Numbered from the stretch's first letter, positions 35,282 to 46,800 are shown. The stretch: 64,000 nt of DNA from Ophiostoma sp. CBS 140.51 (GCA_029298735.1 JANSLP010000008.1:248001-312000); one strand, 5' to 3'. A program made the numbers and translations. Notes: generated by a model not told the origin, from the sequence alone.

Positions 35282-36897
35282 GTTGGTGGTAACGGTGGTG
35301 GGAGATATTCACAGGCAATGTTCCCGACTGTATGACAAGTTTATATATGAGCAGATAATAATTTTGTGTTATTGTTTCTTTGACATCAACCAGCCAGTGA
35401 TGAATTCTGAGCTAACTTGGATATTTTGGGCTGGTATTCGTGCATTCTGGAGTACTGTACAAAAAAGTGACACCGGAGGTCATGTTCAACCGGTACGGGT
35501 GTTCACAACATTAAATAAGTTTTCAGTGGAAAAGCGAGGTTTCTACACAATGTCCTCACATCGATATTCCATACTGCCAACAACACGTTTGTTTGCTACT
35601 GCCGTTTGCCGTGTCAAACCTTTGCCAGTCAAAGGCGCGGCAGACAATTCAAGCCACTCCTGCCGCGACATCTCGTTTCCACACGAAAGGATATGGTACG
35701 TTGTCTTTGATTCATAGATAAACAGTATATGTGGTGTAGGAAGTATATCATGAACGTTTTCAGAGACTGACGCAAGAACTCGAGATATTATATATAATAT
35801 CTATACAAAAATGCAGGGGCAACAAACCAGAATTGTATACAAATTTCATTTAGCAAATACAAGTTCACCAGACGGGGCAGATTTGACATTGTTGTACATA
35901 TAGCTCTACTCAGCATATGGAAATTCGTTAGCACAAGTGGAGGAAGGGGGATTACCTAACGACATCCTGAAGAGGTAAACGACGACAACGACACGGCCAC
36001 CGGCTCAGGAAAGGTGTCGAATGAATTGGCTTCAAGATAGTATCTTGGCAAGACACGTGATAAGGTAAAGAAGCTTCAATTTCTCTCATCAAAGCCCTTA
36101 CCCAAGCCGAGACGTGATGCCGAACGACATAACCGAAAGTGCTCTAAAACGGCCATGCATCTTGCTTTTGGGGTTGGAGACAAATCCATCCGGATAGGCG
36201 GCTGGGCGACGCTAGTACATTCGGTGTTTGGTCTCTTGGAAGGTCGACTTCTCTTCGCTCAACATGAAAAAAGGCCAGTGATGATAGAAAGTAAAGAAGA
36301 AATTGTAGATCAATTTTTAAAACCCCAGAATCCAATAGCTACTCCGTGCAGAACCAAGAGTGTGCAATACTCTCTATCCTGTTTTTTCCTCCTCCTCCAG
36401 TGTCCTAAAAACCGAATCCTATCATGCGTGCTGGGGTAATAGACCAAAAAAAATAAAAGAGGATAAATGAGTATGAGAATGATCGTTCGTTAAATACGTA
36501 CAGGCCAAGAAAATGCGAACCAAGAAAACAAAAAGCAGACAGACATAAACCAAAAGGGGGAAATTAATCCAAAGCAGGCACCAACTTTGGATAAAAAACA
36601 AGAAACGCCAATAAAGCACAGAAAATAACAATGCAGGATAAGTGGCAAACCACTTCATCCAATCCGGACATGAAAGCAGACCTAAATTGGTGAGGCTGCC
36701 TTTATATACGAGGACGTCGATTTGGCTCGATATGTAGTGAATGGTGAATGATGAAAAGGTGTGAGGTAGTATGTAGGGGAATAAATGTCATGATAGATAT
36801 TTGTTGGTGAATATGTCAGGCATATTAGTAGTAGATCGATATGAGATTGTAGGGTATGAAATTCTGTGTGCCGGTCTCAAAGGAACGGCGCATCTAG
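35282..36897. other. AT-rich intergenic region
   Basis: 1.6 kb between the Cys-rich gene and the 3' end of the Zn2Cys6 gene. It is visibly more AT-rich than its surroundings and holds a perfect 20-bp AT palindrome at 35783-35802. No gene recognised. Confidence 0.55.
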
Positions 36898-39713
36898 TCA
36901 GGATTTTGTCGTTTCGTTCGTGTTGAGCATGCTACGCAAAAAGTCGAGAATCTCCTTGCCGCGCTCCGTCTCAAGCAGTCGCGTAAATTTCGCCCGCTCT
37001 GTAACAGGGTCACCGCCGATCGGGAAGTTGGAAGACAGGATCTGCAAGCACATGCCGAGCGGGAAGGACGTCATCTCCAGACCGTACTGGCCGGTGCTGG
37101 GATGGAAAAAGACCTGCAGGTACAACGCAATCTTGTTGATGAACTGGCTCACGTTGGTGCGCTCGGGAAGGTCGGGCACGTTGAGAGAGTGCATCGTGCT
37201 GTAGAGCAGCAGACAGGCCGTGCAGTACACTGTCATAATGTACACAATTGAGAGATCCTCCGTGGGGAGTGCGTACTCTTCGCCATCGACGGGAATCGGC
37301 CGGAATGCGCCTTCGCTGTCCAGTGTGTTCTGCTCGAGGAGGAGAAGGCGGTCTTTGGGCACGTTTTCTTCGTACCAGGCGCACAGCTGTGCATCATAGC
37401 CCCAGCACGTATGAATGACTTTCTTGCGGAATTCGTCGTAGTCTTCGCCGCGCGGCATCTGCTCAAGCCAGTCGATGCTCTCGAGGATGCTTGGCATGCC
37501 GGACATGATGTCGACAAGACGGTCTTTGGGCGTCTTGGGAATCTGGGACCACGGGATCGTCATCCACTGGTGGCTGTTGAGTGGTGACCTCTTGCGGATA
37601 CGGATAGCGGCCACAATCTACGCAAAGATTAGTATATGCCAGTTTTGTCAAATTCGTTGTAGTACGGAGTGATCTTACAAGAGCCAGACGACAGTCGACA
37701 AACATCTGATGGCCGTGGCCAGAAATGTGAGCTTCGGGACCACGAGCCCGGAGTAGAGCAAGCACACCTGCGTTGTGCTCTTTCCAACCGCGTGCTCGTG
37801 CTCTGCGGTCTTCCTCGTACCGATCGGAAAAGAACATCTAAAAGGGCGCTAAAACTGGACAAATATCGATCTGGCATGAGAGCGTATCAAATGAACATAC
37901 AGAAAAGACAATCATTAACCGCAGGGCAGAGAAAACACTGTCGCTCCTTGCTTTCTGGGGATGGTCGAGCGCAAGGCGTAGCTCGTGTAATGCTCGGCCG
38001 TGCGCGCGCAAACTCTGCTCGGCCAGTGCTCGGGAGTCGTCACGCGTTTCGACGCTTCGTGCCGCCGCCGAGAAGCAATTGGCCATCAATGTGTAGTGTA
38101 GCACCGGGTCTTTGCGGTACAGGTCCTGCACAACGTTTGTCCAGCCACCGCTGGCATACCCGACGGCTTGTGGTGGGAAGATGCTGCTGTTGGGCAAGTA
38201 GGCCTGCCAGAATGTAGCAAGCAGGTTCTCTTCACGCGCCGACCCGATCAAGCTGCGGTCTGACCCCAACGACGCCTCACCGCCAAAGTATACTGGCACG
38301 ATGCGTAGGTCAGACCTTCGCCGTGGTGAGGGGCTGCCTCGTGCGTATTGTAAGGAGGCCAACGACTGCCGGTTGGGTGTGCGGGGTGGTGTTACGTTGC
38401 TCAAGGCACCGTTTGTCGCGACAAAGTTGGTGACTAGTCCGTTTGACTGGTCATTATTATTATTGGCGTGGCCATTGAGGCCGTTGACATGGCCGTTCGT
38501 GTGGTCATTGGTAAAGCCGTTGGCAAAGCCGTTTGTGAAACCGTTGGCGTAGCCGTTCGGTGTGCTGTTGGTGGTCGCGCTGCTAGCGATCGAGGTGGTT
38601 CGACTGCGGTTGCTGTTGTTTGTGCTGATGCTCGTGCTCGTCCTCGTGCTGGTCGGCGTTGCGCCGACGTCGACGGTCGTGCCAGGCGCAAATGCGCTCT
38701 CGCGGACGGATACCAGCGCGGAAGGGCGGTGTTGTGTTGTGTGGACAAAGATGCGACCGCGCTCATAACCGCCGCATTCGAGGCCTGCGCGCAGGCATTG
38801 GGTACATGATGGTCGTTGGAAGTCGCACTGTAGATGCCAGGCAATCGAAAAACGAAAGCGAGCCGTGATTAGCCAAGGAACGGCGGGTAAAATGACAAAG
38901 AGAACGACCAGAAAATCCAAAGAAAAACCTAAAAACTCTTGTGTCACCCAGCCCCATCATGTGCAACTGTTCCAGCCCTCCAGCCCTGTAGGGGTAGAGT
39001 CCTGACGGGTTCGTCGAGACGCGACCCGGTCATCCCGCCGCCGTGGTCCTGGGCCCGTCACCAACCGGCGCACCAACCCGCGATGTCATATCTCACAACG
39101 TCGTCCGAAGCGACGGTGACAATGTGGCGCCGAAGGGCGACAATGCCGACGACGGAGGGCGGAAGGCGAGGAAGAGAAGAACGACGGAAGGGCAGGGCAA
39201 GCCAGCTTGGGTGTGCGGCGGCGAGCTGTGCTTGGTCAAACAGACGCGCGACCGTCGCATTGAAAGAGCCCGAGTTGGTGATATCCACGGTCGAAACGGA
39301 CGAAACAAACAGACAAAACAGACGCAGAAACGGACACAAAAAAGAGGAACCTGGGCACAAGCCGAAAAGGGAAACATAATGCGCCGCTGCAGCCAAAGAA
39401 ATCGTCTGATCTCGACCCCAGGTTTTTCGCCAAAATGGCCTCTTTTGTGTGTGTGCCTGGCCCGCCTGCGCACAGCATAGTACGATGCAAACAACGGCCC
39501 CCAATGTGCGGCGGAGGGTCCTCAAAGCCAGGAACGGTCGCGCCATGTGGAACGAGGACCCGACGATGCGGTCGAGAGAAGCAACAGACGAAAGGGAAAG
39601 GGGGTAGAAAAAGAGGCAAACAAACGGAGTCACAAACTCAAAAGAAAACTTACGCCTTTCTTGCGCCGGCGGCATGTCGCGCATGCCTTGGAACGTCCGG
39701 GAACACCAACCAT
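36898..39713 (-). CDS. Zn2Cys6 transcription factor with fungal-specific regulatory domain
   Basis: Four exons on the minus strand: 39713-39654, 38827-37901, 37837-37679 and 37617-36898, giving 621 residues. The first exon encodes the first half of the binuclear zinc cluster (CATCRRRKKG) and the second exon supplies the rest (CDFQRPSCTQC and a last Cys), giving canonical C-x2-C-x6-C-x6-C-x2-C-x6-C spacing, Cys11 to Cys38. The 826-nt intron between them starts GTAAGT and ends CTACAG. The other introns are 63 and 61 nt. A Ser/Thr-rich linker and an Asn-Gly repeat (about residues 112-145) follow. From about residue 195 the FWQAYLP and ASGGW segments indicate the fungal-specific DUF3468 type of regulatory domain. 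Targets are unknown; the nearest rightward gene is the carbamoylase-racemase fusion. Confidence 0.88.
38467..38560. repeat. Asn-Gly coding repeat in the regulator linker
   Basis: Within exon 2 of the Zn2Cys6 gene, irregular 9-12 bp units encode a run of Asn-Gly-x-x repeats, followed by four Asn codons. It is probably a flexible linker prone to length change. Confidence 0.75.
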
Positions 39714-42700
39714 GGCAGTCGTTGGCTGTTCACTCAAAGCGCGGCTCGCGGGGACGGCATTGAGACGAGGGGAGGCTGAGAGAGAATGAGAGAGGGACAA
39801 GCGGAGCTGGCGATGTGGTAATGCAGAGTGGTGAAGAAGCAGCTCAAAGCGACGATATGTGATATGGGCGAAAAGGGCGAAAGAGAGAAAAAGAAAAGCA
39901 CGGACGGATGTGTGCGGAAACGGGCGATAGAAATGGGCAAAGGGCGGGCACCGGAGGCGAAAGGTGTGCGGGCGTGGGCGGTGTTGGGAGGCGTTCTCAC
40001 GTTCAAAAGGGTGGTGTTGGTGGGAGTGGTGAGAATTCGACAGTGTGCGTTGGCGGGCTTAGGGCGATGGACGATGCACCGGAGGAAGAAGCCTGGCGTG
40101 CGGCACGCGGTGTTTGCTGTCGATAATAATCGGTCGCACTTACCGGGTGGGTGGTTGTTGAGGGTTGAGTTGAGGGGGAATTGGGGGGGATTGGGGGGAA
40201 GGAAGGGCGGGTAAACGTGCTTTTGTGCTGCAGGCAGGTGCAGATGGCACAAGACAGCAGGTGGCAGGTGCGTGCGAAAAGAAGGAACGATGCTGCAGGG
40301 CATGGTGCATGCCCCATCACTCCTGCCTGTCTCTGCCCTTTTACGCTCACTTTTTGCCTTTCGTAAGATACTTCACTATTTTACCATGCATTGGCCCGGT
40401 TGCCGTTTAGTGGGCAGGCGCGCGGAAGCGTTGTTTCTCGGCTCGCCTGGGTAGGACCTTAGGGCCTTTGGCGAGTCTGGCCTGGCTGGCCCTCGAGGCG
40501 CGAGTCTGCGCTAAACCGAAAGTGGGCCTGGCGTTGTGAGAAGCGCTGCTGCACACGCTGTCGGTACGGTTCTGCCGCCCCGCAACAACTCAATTTTTCT
40601 TCTTTCATCCTTTTCTTTCTGACGCTTGCTGCGTCTGTTTCTGCTTCACTGGACCAGTTGGGGGCCAAAGCTAGCTCCGCGCGCCTGGTGCTTGGTCGCT
40701 GGGTCTTTGGGTCTTTGGGCTGGATAGTGTGTGTGGGCTGGCTCCAGTCGCTCTTTCCTCGCTAGGTCGTTTCATTTTTTCGTTTCTTCGCTAGGTCCTC
40801 TTTGTTGGGCCTGGCACACCCGGGCTGTTTCCTGTTTGTTTTGAAAGTCCTGTCCCGGCGGCATTGGCATCAAGCGTGGAAGCCACGACCTGCATATGCC
40901 CTACAGCCCGGGCCCTGACGGCGCTGCGATTCGCCCGAGCAATAACGTTCACGACAAGTGCCATACCTCAGTGCGGCCTGCATGGCGTGGCGTTTGCTTG
41001 GCCCTGTTGGCGTTCCTCCCTCTTTTGCGGTGTTCTGTCTCCCTTTGCTACTTCATAATTAAAACTTATAATAACTTAATTTTATGAGTAGAAAATGTCC
41101 TTCTCGCCTTGTTTCGTCGGGTGGCCGTTTCGTCTGTCTCCCTGCCCGGTCGGTCCTTCTTTTTGTTCTTCTTTGCTTCTTTCCACCTCTGCAATGTGAC
41201 ATGTCTCACTCTCCTTTCTTTCTGTATGGAGAAAAGAGTATGGAGTACGGAGAATTACCGCCCTGCGTGCGGCACTCGCTCTTTCCCTCCCTACTTTAGT
41301 AGCCCGTGCTGCAGCAGGAAACAGGGCGTTCTTTCCTTGGAGGCTCAAGAGGCTAGCCAAACAAAACGAATAGGAAAGAGCAAAGAGCAAAACAAAACAA
41401 AGGCAATTCTCGACTGTTGCCTCCTTTTTCAACTCTGCTTCTTCTCCTTTTCATAATTCGTGCTCTGTTACTTGTGTTCCGTCCCTCTGATCCTCTAGCC
41501 GATCGCCTTCCGTCAAGCTCTTGTCATCTTTTGGCGTCTGGCGGGCCCTCTTTTCCGCTCGTTTTTGTTTTCTTCTTTGTTCCTCGGCCCTCGAAGCGAC
41601 CGCCGTCGTTGCGAGCCCCACACAACCATTACGCTGATCCATACCGGCAATTTTAAAATCACGTGATGCGAAACGGGATGTGGTGAGCCTTCAGTTGTGA
41701 GTGTGAGCGATCTTCACCAGCCCATGTCGACTTTCATGAATCACTCAAGAGGCAATACGACTGCATGTGTTTTTTAATATCGCGCTCACCGTCTTTCCAC
41801 TCACCAATGACACGACAAGAGAAGAGACGGAGCTCTACGCGAATGGAACAACACATGTTGTCTTACAGTCATGCAGGGAACTTTCAGCAGAGGGAACTTC
41901 AGTCGGCCGCTTGCCTATGTCTGGCAGCGTGCATGGTTTCATCTATGGCTTGCATGGCCTGGCTGGAAGGAGGAGCCAACTACAACACCCGGATATGCAC
42001 GGAGAACGCTGCGAGTCACTCGTGGAGAAAGAAAAAAGTGCAACAGGCTGACAGCACTTCTTTGACAAACACTGTTGGTGCCAATTTACTTCGACCAACC
42101 CCTGTTGCAGAAGCAGTGGAGATATATCGGCGGTGCATTTATGGAATACTGAGTTCTCGATGCTGCCCGCTCAGTCCATGTGGACGAAAGAACGTGGCAC
42201 TCGCACGCTGCATATTGACCCGACGAGCGATATACTTTATACGATGCGCTTCACATCCGCCATCGGCCACGGCGACATCAATACTGACTACAATTTCGTT
42301 GCCAAGTTCACTGCAGTATTCCAGACCTTCCCCCAAACCCTGTCAAGGGAGGCCGTTAACCGACGGCTATCTCCATGCATCATCGGATGCTACAGCCACT
42401 GGGGAAGGCAAAAGAGGAAATAACTTCGCAATAGACACACATCTGAACACATTCTCCCAACGAACACAAAAGACAACAAAGCTAGCTGCTAATGAGCAAA
42501 ATGTGTAGCGAGGTGTTTTGTTCTCTCTTTCTGCTCAGTATTTTGACAGCTCTGGCGTCGCCGCCGGCGCGGTTTGGCGTGTCTCAGTCGCCCTCCCTCT
42601 CACGTCCAAATTGGGAGTTTACAATGAATGGACAGGAGCTGGACGAACAACAAAGAACCGCTACCGGTCTAGACCAGCTCTAATTTCCATTTTAACCCGG

Positions 42701-43532
42701 TGAAGGTGTGGACCAGAAATCGCCAACGCGATACGCCCTAAATGCGAATCCAAAGAAGCTTTCGCCTTCCCCTAGTTGGCCCAGGCTCGAGGCTGGCCAA
42801 ACGGAAACGCAAAAGAAAAGTTGCCGACGATGCATTTGCCTTCTTGGACGTTGCCTAGCAGCAATGCCATGGCCCTACGGGATTCGAAAGTCAGAGCTAA
42901 AGGACAAGCGGCTGGTTGCCCAAAGTGGAAAGGGAGGTGAGTAAAGGGATGAAGAAAGCAATCAACCAGAATCAAGAAAATACCTACAGAAAAATATTCT
43001 GTAAGGCCAAATCGAAGAAGAAAAATGGGATCGAGACGATTCGAATAACAGTTTCTGATATCAATGTTATGGGGGACAAAGGGAAGAACAAGCAGAAAAG
43101 TCGGAAAAAGAGAGTTGAGAAGTCTCATAGAGACACAAGGGAGACAAAAGGAAAAAAAAAACTGGGCAAATTGACAAAAAGAACAAAAGAGAAAAAGCAA
43201 GCCCAACAGAAACTAAAGATCAAAGACGACGAACCCGAAAAGAATCCGAGAAAAAAAAAGCAGGAGAGAACCATCCGAACGAAGATTCGCCAATCTCAAG
43301 CTATCTTGCCGAAAGGCAAAGGCAACGGCCACCCACACCGGTTAATACACGTGGAAGACATGCAGGGAGCAACAGGGACTACCAGGGGAAGGGAATTTGG
43401 TTTTTGCTGAGGGTGGGCATGTGTCATGCTGAATCGTTGCTTTCTTTGAGGTATGTATTGTGTCTATGTACAATGATAATGGTGATAGCTAACCAGGATA
43501 GGGTACGCACACGCCCCTGTTGCGTTTGAGCG
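39714..43532. other. Gene-free stretch, 3.8 kb
   Basis: Region between the start of the Zn2Cys6 gene and the end of the fusion gene. No conserved coding sequence was recognised. The frame at 42916-43410 encodes a Lys-rich low-complexity string caused by A/G-rich DNA. The left 0.6 kb is probably the leader of the regulator. Confidence 0.5.
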
Positions 43533-45344
43533 TTAGACCCAGTCCTGACCGCGGGCTTTGCGAGTCGCCGATGAGCTCTTGTACACGCCAATCTTGGCTG
43601 TGCGGCTGCCCACGCGTACGATGCCTGAGAGGTGCTGCACGCCTGCAAGGACGCCGTCAATGACCGTGACATCCGGCCCAACAGCAGCCTCGACAGCCAG
43701 TTTGAGCGGCGTCATGCCAGCACAACCCAGTGTCAGCACCTCGGCGCCCTTGGCTACGAGACTCTGGGCAGCTGTGAAGATGGACTTGTTGACCCTCTCC
43801 TGAGCTTCGGCGTCATCGGCGTGTAGGTCGAGCACACCCAGCTTGCAGCTTGCAACTCCTGCACAGATGCTCGATAGGCCCATGTTGTGTATGGTGTCTT
43901 CGTGTGTGACGCGTGACCGGTCGCTCGTGGCAATGAGACCGAAACGGCCGCCCAGTGTACGGGCCACGGCTAGTGACGCCTCCATGATGCCGACCACAGG
44001 CTGGCCTGTAAGCTCTTCACGCAACATACGGATAAGTGCATGGTCCGAGTAGCAAGCCACAAGTACAGCATCATGCGTGGCTGCGATGGGCAGGACGGCA
44101 CGCGCAGCAGCAGCGGCCGACATGACATTGTCAAAGCTGCTCTCGATGGCCGAAGGTGCCGGCCGGGGCGCTGTGAAACCGGTAAGTTCAACATCGGGTG
44201 GCAGCGTCGGCGCAGCTAGAGCAACACACTCGGCTGTCATTGATGCAGTATTGTTGGGGTTGACCAGCAGGATCCGGATCTTCCTGGGTGGCGGTGCTGC
44301 TGCTGTGCTCACGATACCATTGCTCCCCAGTCGTGGTGGTTCGACGACGCCGGTCTGCTGGGTGATGAGGCCATAGTGCTCAATACGACGGTGGCGCTGG
44401 AAGTCGAATGTACGCGTTTTGCCAGCCTTGCACTCGGCGAGGTTGATATCGGCCACGACAATCTCATCCTCTTCCGTGGAGGCTTGTGCCAGTATATCGC
44501 CGTCTGGTCCAACAATGCAGCTGCCGCCGATCAGCTCATACTTGCCGTCGTCAAGACCCGCACGGGCAGCACAGACACTGAAACACGAGTTGGTGTAGCT
44601 GTATGCCTGCATCACCAAGTGGTGGTGGAACAGCGCCTTGGTGCGTGAAGCGGCATAGTCGTCGGCGGCAGGCGTGCCGTTGGTGCCGTACAAGTGCGGC
44701 GCGAAGCCGGGCGTGTTGTAGCCGCACAACACGACCTCGACGCCCTGCAGACCTAGCACACGCCATGATTCTGCCCAGCGGCGGTCATTGCAGATCATCA
44801 TGCCGAAGATGGGGTCACCTTGAATGGCCGCTTCGGCACTGTCAACAAGCCCGGGGACACGGAAGGCCTTGAAGCCAAGGTCACCGGGCCGGAAGTAGCG
44901 CTTCTCGAGCTGGTTGAGGGCATCTGGGTCGGCAAAGGGCTCAACATCACCGGGGAGGTGAATCTTGCGATACTTGCTGAGTAACGCACCAGACTGGCCG
45001 TCATAAAAGACACAGGCGTTGAAAGCCTCGCCAGCGTCCGTCTTCTCGGCATATCCGACGCAGATGTGCGCCTTGTGCTCGCGCGCACGATCAAACAAAG
45101 GCTTAGTCTGAGGCTGTGTGATAATATCACCGTGTTCAAAGAAGCTGTCGAGCTCGACGGGATCGGAAATGAGGTGGCGCGGGAAGAAGGTGCCAAACGC
45201 TGTTTCGGGGAACATGACGACCTGGGCGCCTTTGGCCACGGCGCCGTCGAGCAGCGCCAGCATGCGGCCGATGGTCTTTTCGCGGGGATCAGCATAGTGT
45301 GTCGAGCCCATCTGGGCAGCAGCGATGCGGAGCGAACGAGACAT
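43533..45344 (-). CDS. N-carbamoyl-amino-acid hydrolase fused to hydantoin/Asp-Glu racemase
   Basis: Intronless, 603 residues, two enzymes in one chain. Residues 1-335 are a nitrilase-superfamily N-carbamoyl-D-amino-acid hydrolase, which releases the free amino acid, CO2 and NH3. The Glu-Lys-Cys triad is Glu47 (FPETAFGTFFPR), Lys127 (KYRKIHLPG) and Cys185 (MMICNDRRW), with the two Arg after Cys185 that bind the substrate carboxylate. A Pro/Ala-rich linker (336-353) leads to residues 354-582, an Asp/Glu/hydantoin racemase of the HyuE/Dcg1 type. It has the LLVNPNNTASMT entry motif and both acid-base cysteines, Cys431 (VACYSD) and Cys541 (TLGCAGM). The natural reading is racemisation of a hydantoin or carbamoyl compound coupled to its hydrolysis. 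No hydantoinase is visible in the window. Five GATA sites lie upstream. Which substrate is used is unknown. Confidence 0.92.
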   Translation of the reverse strand: MSRSLRIAAAQMGSTHYADPREKTIGRMLALLDGAVAKGAQVVMFPETAFGTFFPRHLISDPVELDSFFEHGDIITQPQTKPLFDRAREHKAHICVGYAEKTDAGEAFNACVFYDGQSGALLSKYRKIHLPGDVEPFADPDALNQLEKRYFRPGDLGFKAFRVPGLVDSAEAAIQGDPIFGMMICNDRRWAESWRVLGLQGVEVVLCGYNTPGFAPHLYGTNGTPAADDYAASRTKALFHHHLVMQAYSYTNSCFSVCAARAGLDDGKYELIGGSCIVGPDGDILAQASTEEDEIVVADINLAECKAGKTRTFDFQRHRRIEHYGLITQQTGVVEPPRLGSNGIVSTAAAPPPRKIRILLVNPNNTASMTAECVALAAPTLPPDVELTGFTAPRPAPSAIESSFDNVMSAAAAARAVLPIAATHDAVLVACYSDHALIRMLREELTGQPVVGIMEASLAVARTLGGRFGLIATSDRSRVTHEDTIHNMGLSSICAGVASCKLGVLDLHADDAEAQERVNKSIFTAAQSLVAKGAEVLTLGCAGMTPLKLAVEAAVGPDVTVIDGVLAGVQHLSGIVRVGSRTAKIGVYKSSSATRKARGQDWV

Positions 45345-46063
45345 TGTGGGCGATCGATATCACGGAGGGGGAATACGTTGGCACGTTGTTGCTCTTTTTT
45401 GACGAAAGTAAAAATAAAGCCAAATCAGTACGAATTTACAAAACAGATCAGAGATGCCCTCAATTCAAGTTTATCATGAGAATTGAACTTAATTGTTTGA
45501 TATGATAGCAATCCATGGCACATGGTGTCGGCCACCTCCGGTGCCGAATTGACTTATCGAACATTTCGGGTGTCCGTTATCAGACGTCACCGATTCGATC
45601 CAGGCCCGCAGGACTAACAGCGTGGTAAAAGCGTCTTAAAAGCGATTTAAAAAGCGTGAGTGCGGGCTAGATGCCGCCGAGTATGCATGTTTATCTGTTT
45701 ATCGACGCCGAGCTAAACCTGGCCCAGGGCAGCGATAAGGAGCTCTCTCGTTCTAGACAACTATAAGAAGGGCCGTCCCGACGTCAGTTCGTCTTGAAGA
45801 TGTCATTTTTCGTGGTTTCGTCGTGGTTTTAAGAAATACTACCATCACAATCATTTCCTGTCAAAAAGTACCAAAAAGGCTGAACGGCATTGGCCGTGCC
45901 GAGAAGCCGATTTACTAGACCGTCGGAGTCAAGCGTCCGGTGGCTCATACACGTTGACACACGATGTCAGAGGCTCAGTCGGCACGGCCGTGCCGCATGC
46001 GTGACTGCGTTTTTCTTGGGCTGCGATTGAGTCGTAGCCGCGACTCAAAAAAATTCGTCTTTC
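45345..46063. other. Upstream region of the fusion gene
   Basis: Promoter-type DNA of the carbamoylase-racemase gene, holding the GATA cluster described separately. An 8-bp inverted repeat (TTGAGTCG at 46027-46034, CGACTCAA at 46041-46048) lies just beyond the relic's stop codon. Confidence 0.55.
45553..45738. promoter_or_regulatory. Cluster of five HGATAR (GATA-factor) sites
   Basis: GATA-type sites are at 45553-45559 (CTTATCG), 45577-45582 (TTATCA), 45691-45696 (TTATCT), 45699-45704 (TTATCG) and 45733-45739 (CGATAAG). They lie about 210-395 bp before the start codon of the fusion gene. The consensus is that of AreA/NIT2, the activator of nitrogen-catabolic genes when preferred nitrogen is scarce. 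Binding is inferred. Confidence 0.5.
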
Positions 46064-46329
46064 TTATATTTTTTCTTTCTTTCTCCATCCAAATAGTTTC
46101 ATGATGTTCTTGAACGCTGCCCGCATCGCTCCTTCCGTCTCTTTACCCCGAAGTCGATGGAGTAACCTGTCAGCTAATTGCCCAAAGAAGAAGGTGAGCA
46201 GCGTCGCACCCACGAAAATTTGCACGCCGAGATAGCCGGCCAAGTGACTCAGGCGGTATTGCTGTGTATGTGAGTCCGAAGATGATGCAGAACACGGTAA
46301 GAGGCCGGTATTAGACTCTAGAGAGGGGC
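46064..46329 (-). pseudogene. Decayed 3' end of an MFS (monocarboxylate-type) transporter
   Basis: On the minus strand two adjacent membrane-protein-like segments lie in different frames. The upstream one (about 46310-46225) reads TVFCIIFGLTYTAIPPES, typical of a late transmembrane helix and loop. The downstream one (about 46235-46064) reads YLGVQIFVGATLLTFF, then a Leu/Arg-rich end and a Lys-rich tail to TAA at 46064-46066, resembling the last helix of fungal monocarboxylate-transporter-like MFS proteins. A frame change near 46225-46240 separates them, and a TAA stands directly before the first segment. No further helices are visible upstream. I read it as a truncated, frameshifted relic. 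It is too short to name with certainty. Confidence 0.45.
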
Positions 46330-46800
46330 GTTTACTGGGACTTTACAGTGTATTTTACAGCGAAACAAGGAAAAAAGTAGGCTCAAATTCAAGAGCAACA
46401 ATGCAACCATGGGTTGGCCTGATGAGCCTGGCCAAATGCGCCGTGAGTGACCGCGCGCTACCTCCTTGGGCTTAATTTGACTGTAGATTTCGAGGTTTTT
46501 TTGGGGCTTTGTGGTGATTTAGGGGGCTTTTTGGAGGCTTTTGGCCACAGCCCGTGGTCAAAGGGCGTGATGCAACATGGGGAAGCGGGGTGTGGAGGGC
46601 GTGCTGTCTGGGGATTTGAGGTTTTTTGACATGGGATGGACCAGGGCAAGACAGACATTCAGAAACATACAAAATGGGATCGTGTTCCGTCCTGAATTGA
46701 AGTTGGAAGAAAGAAAAAGAAGAGAGTAGAATATCAACAGATTTCGATTTTATCAATTCAAAAAATTATTGCCTAGCTACTACCAATCGCTCCTTCCCTC

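Noticed and set aside
42916..43410. 164-codon Lys-rich frame as a basic protein
   Set aside because: Composition follows A/G-rich DNA, with no helix pattern or domain.
45590..45620. tRNA-like T-arm resemblance (GATTCGATCC)
   Set aside because: No acceptor, D or anticodon arms can be formed around it.
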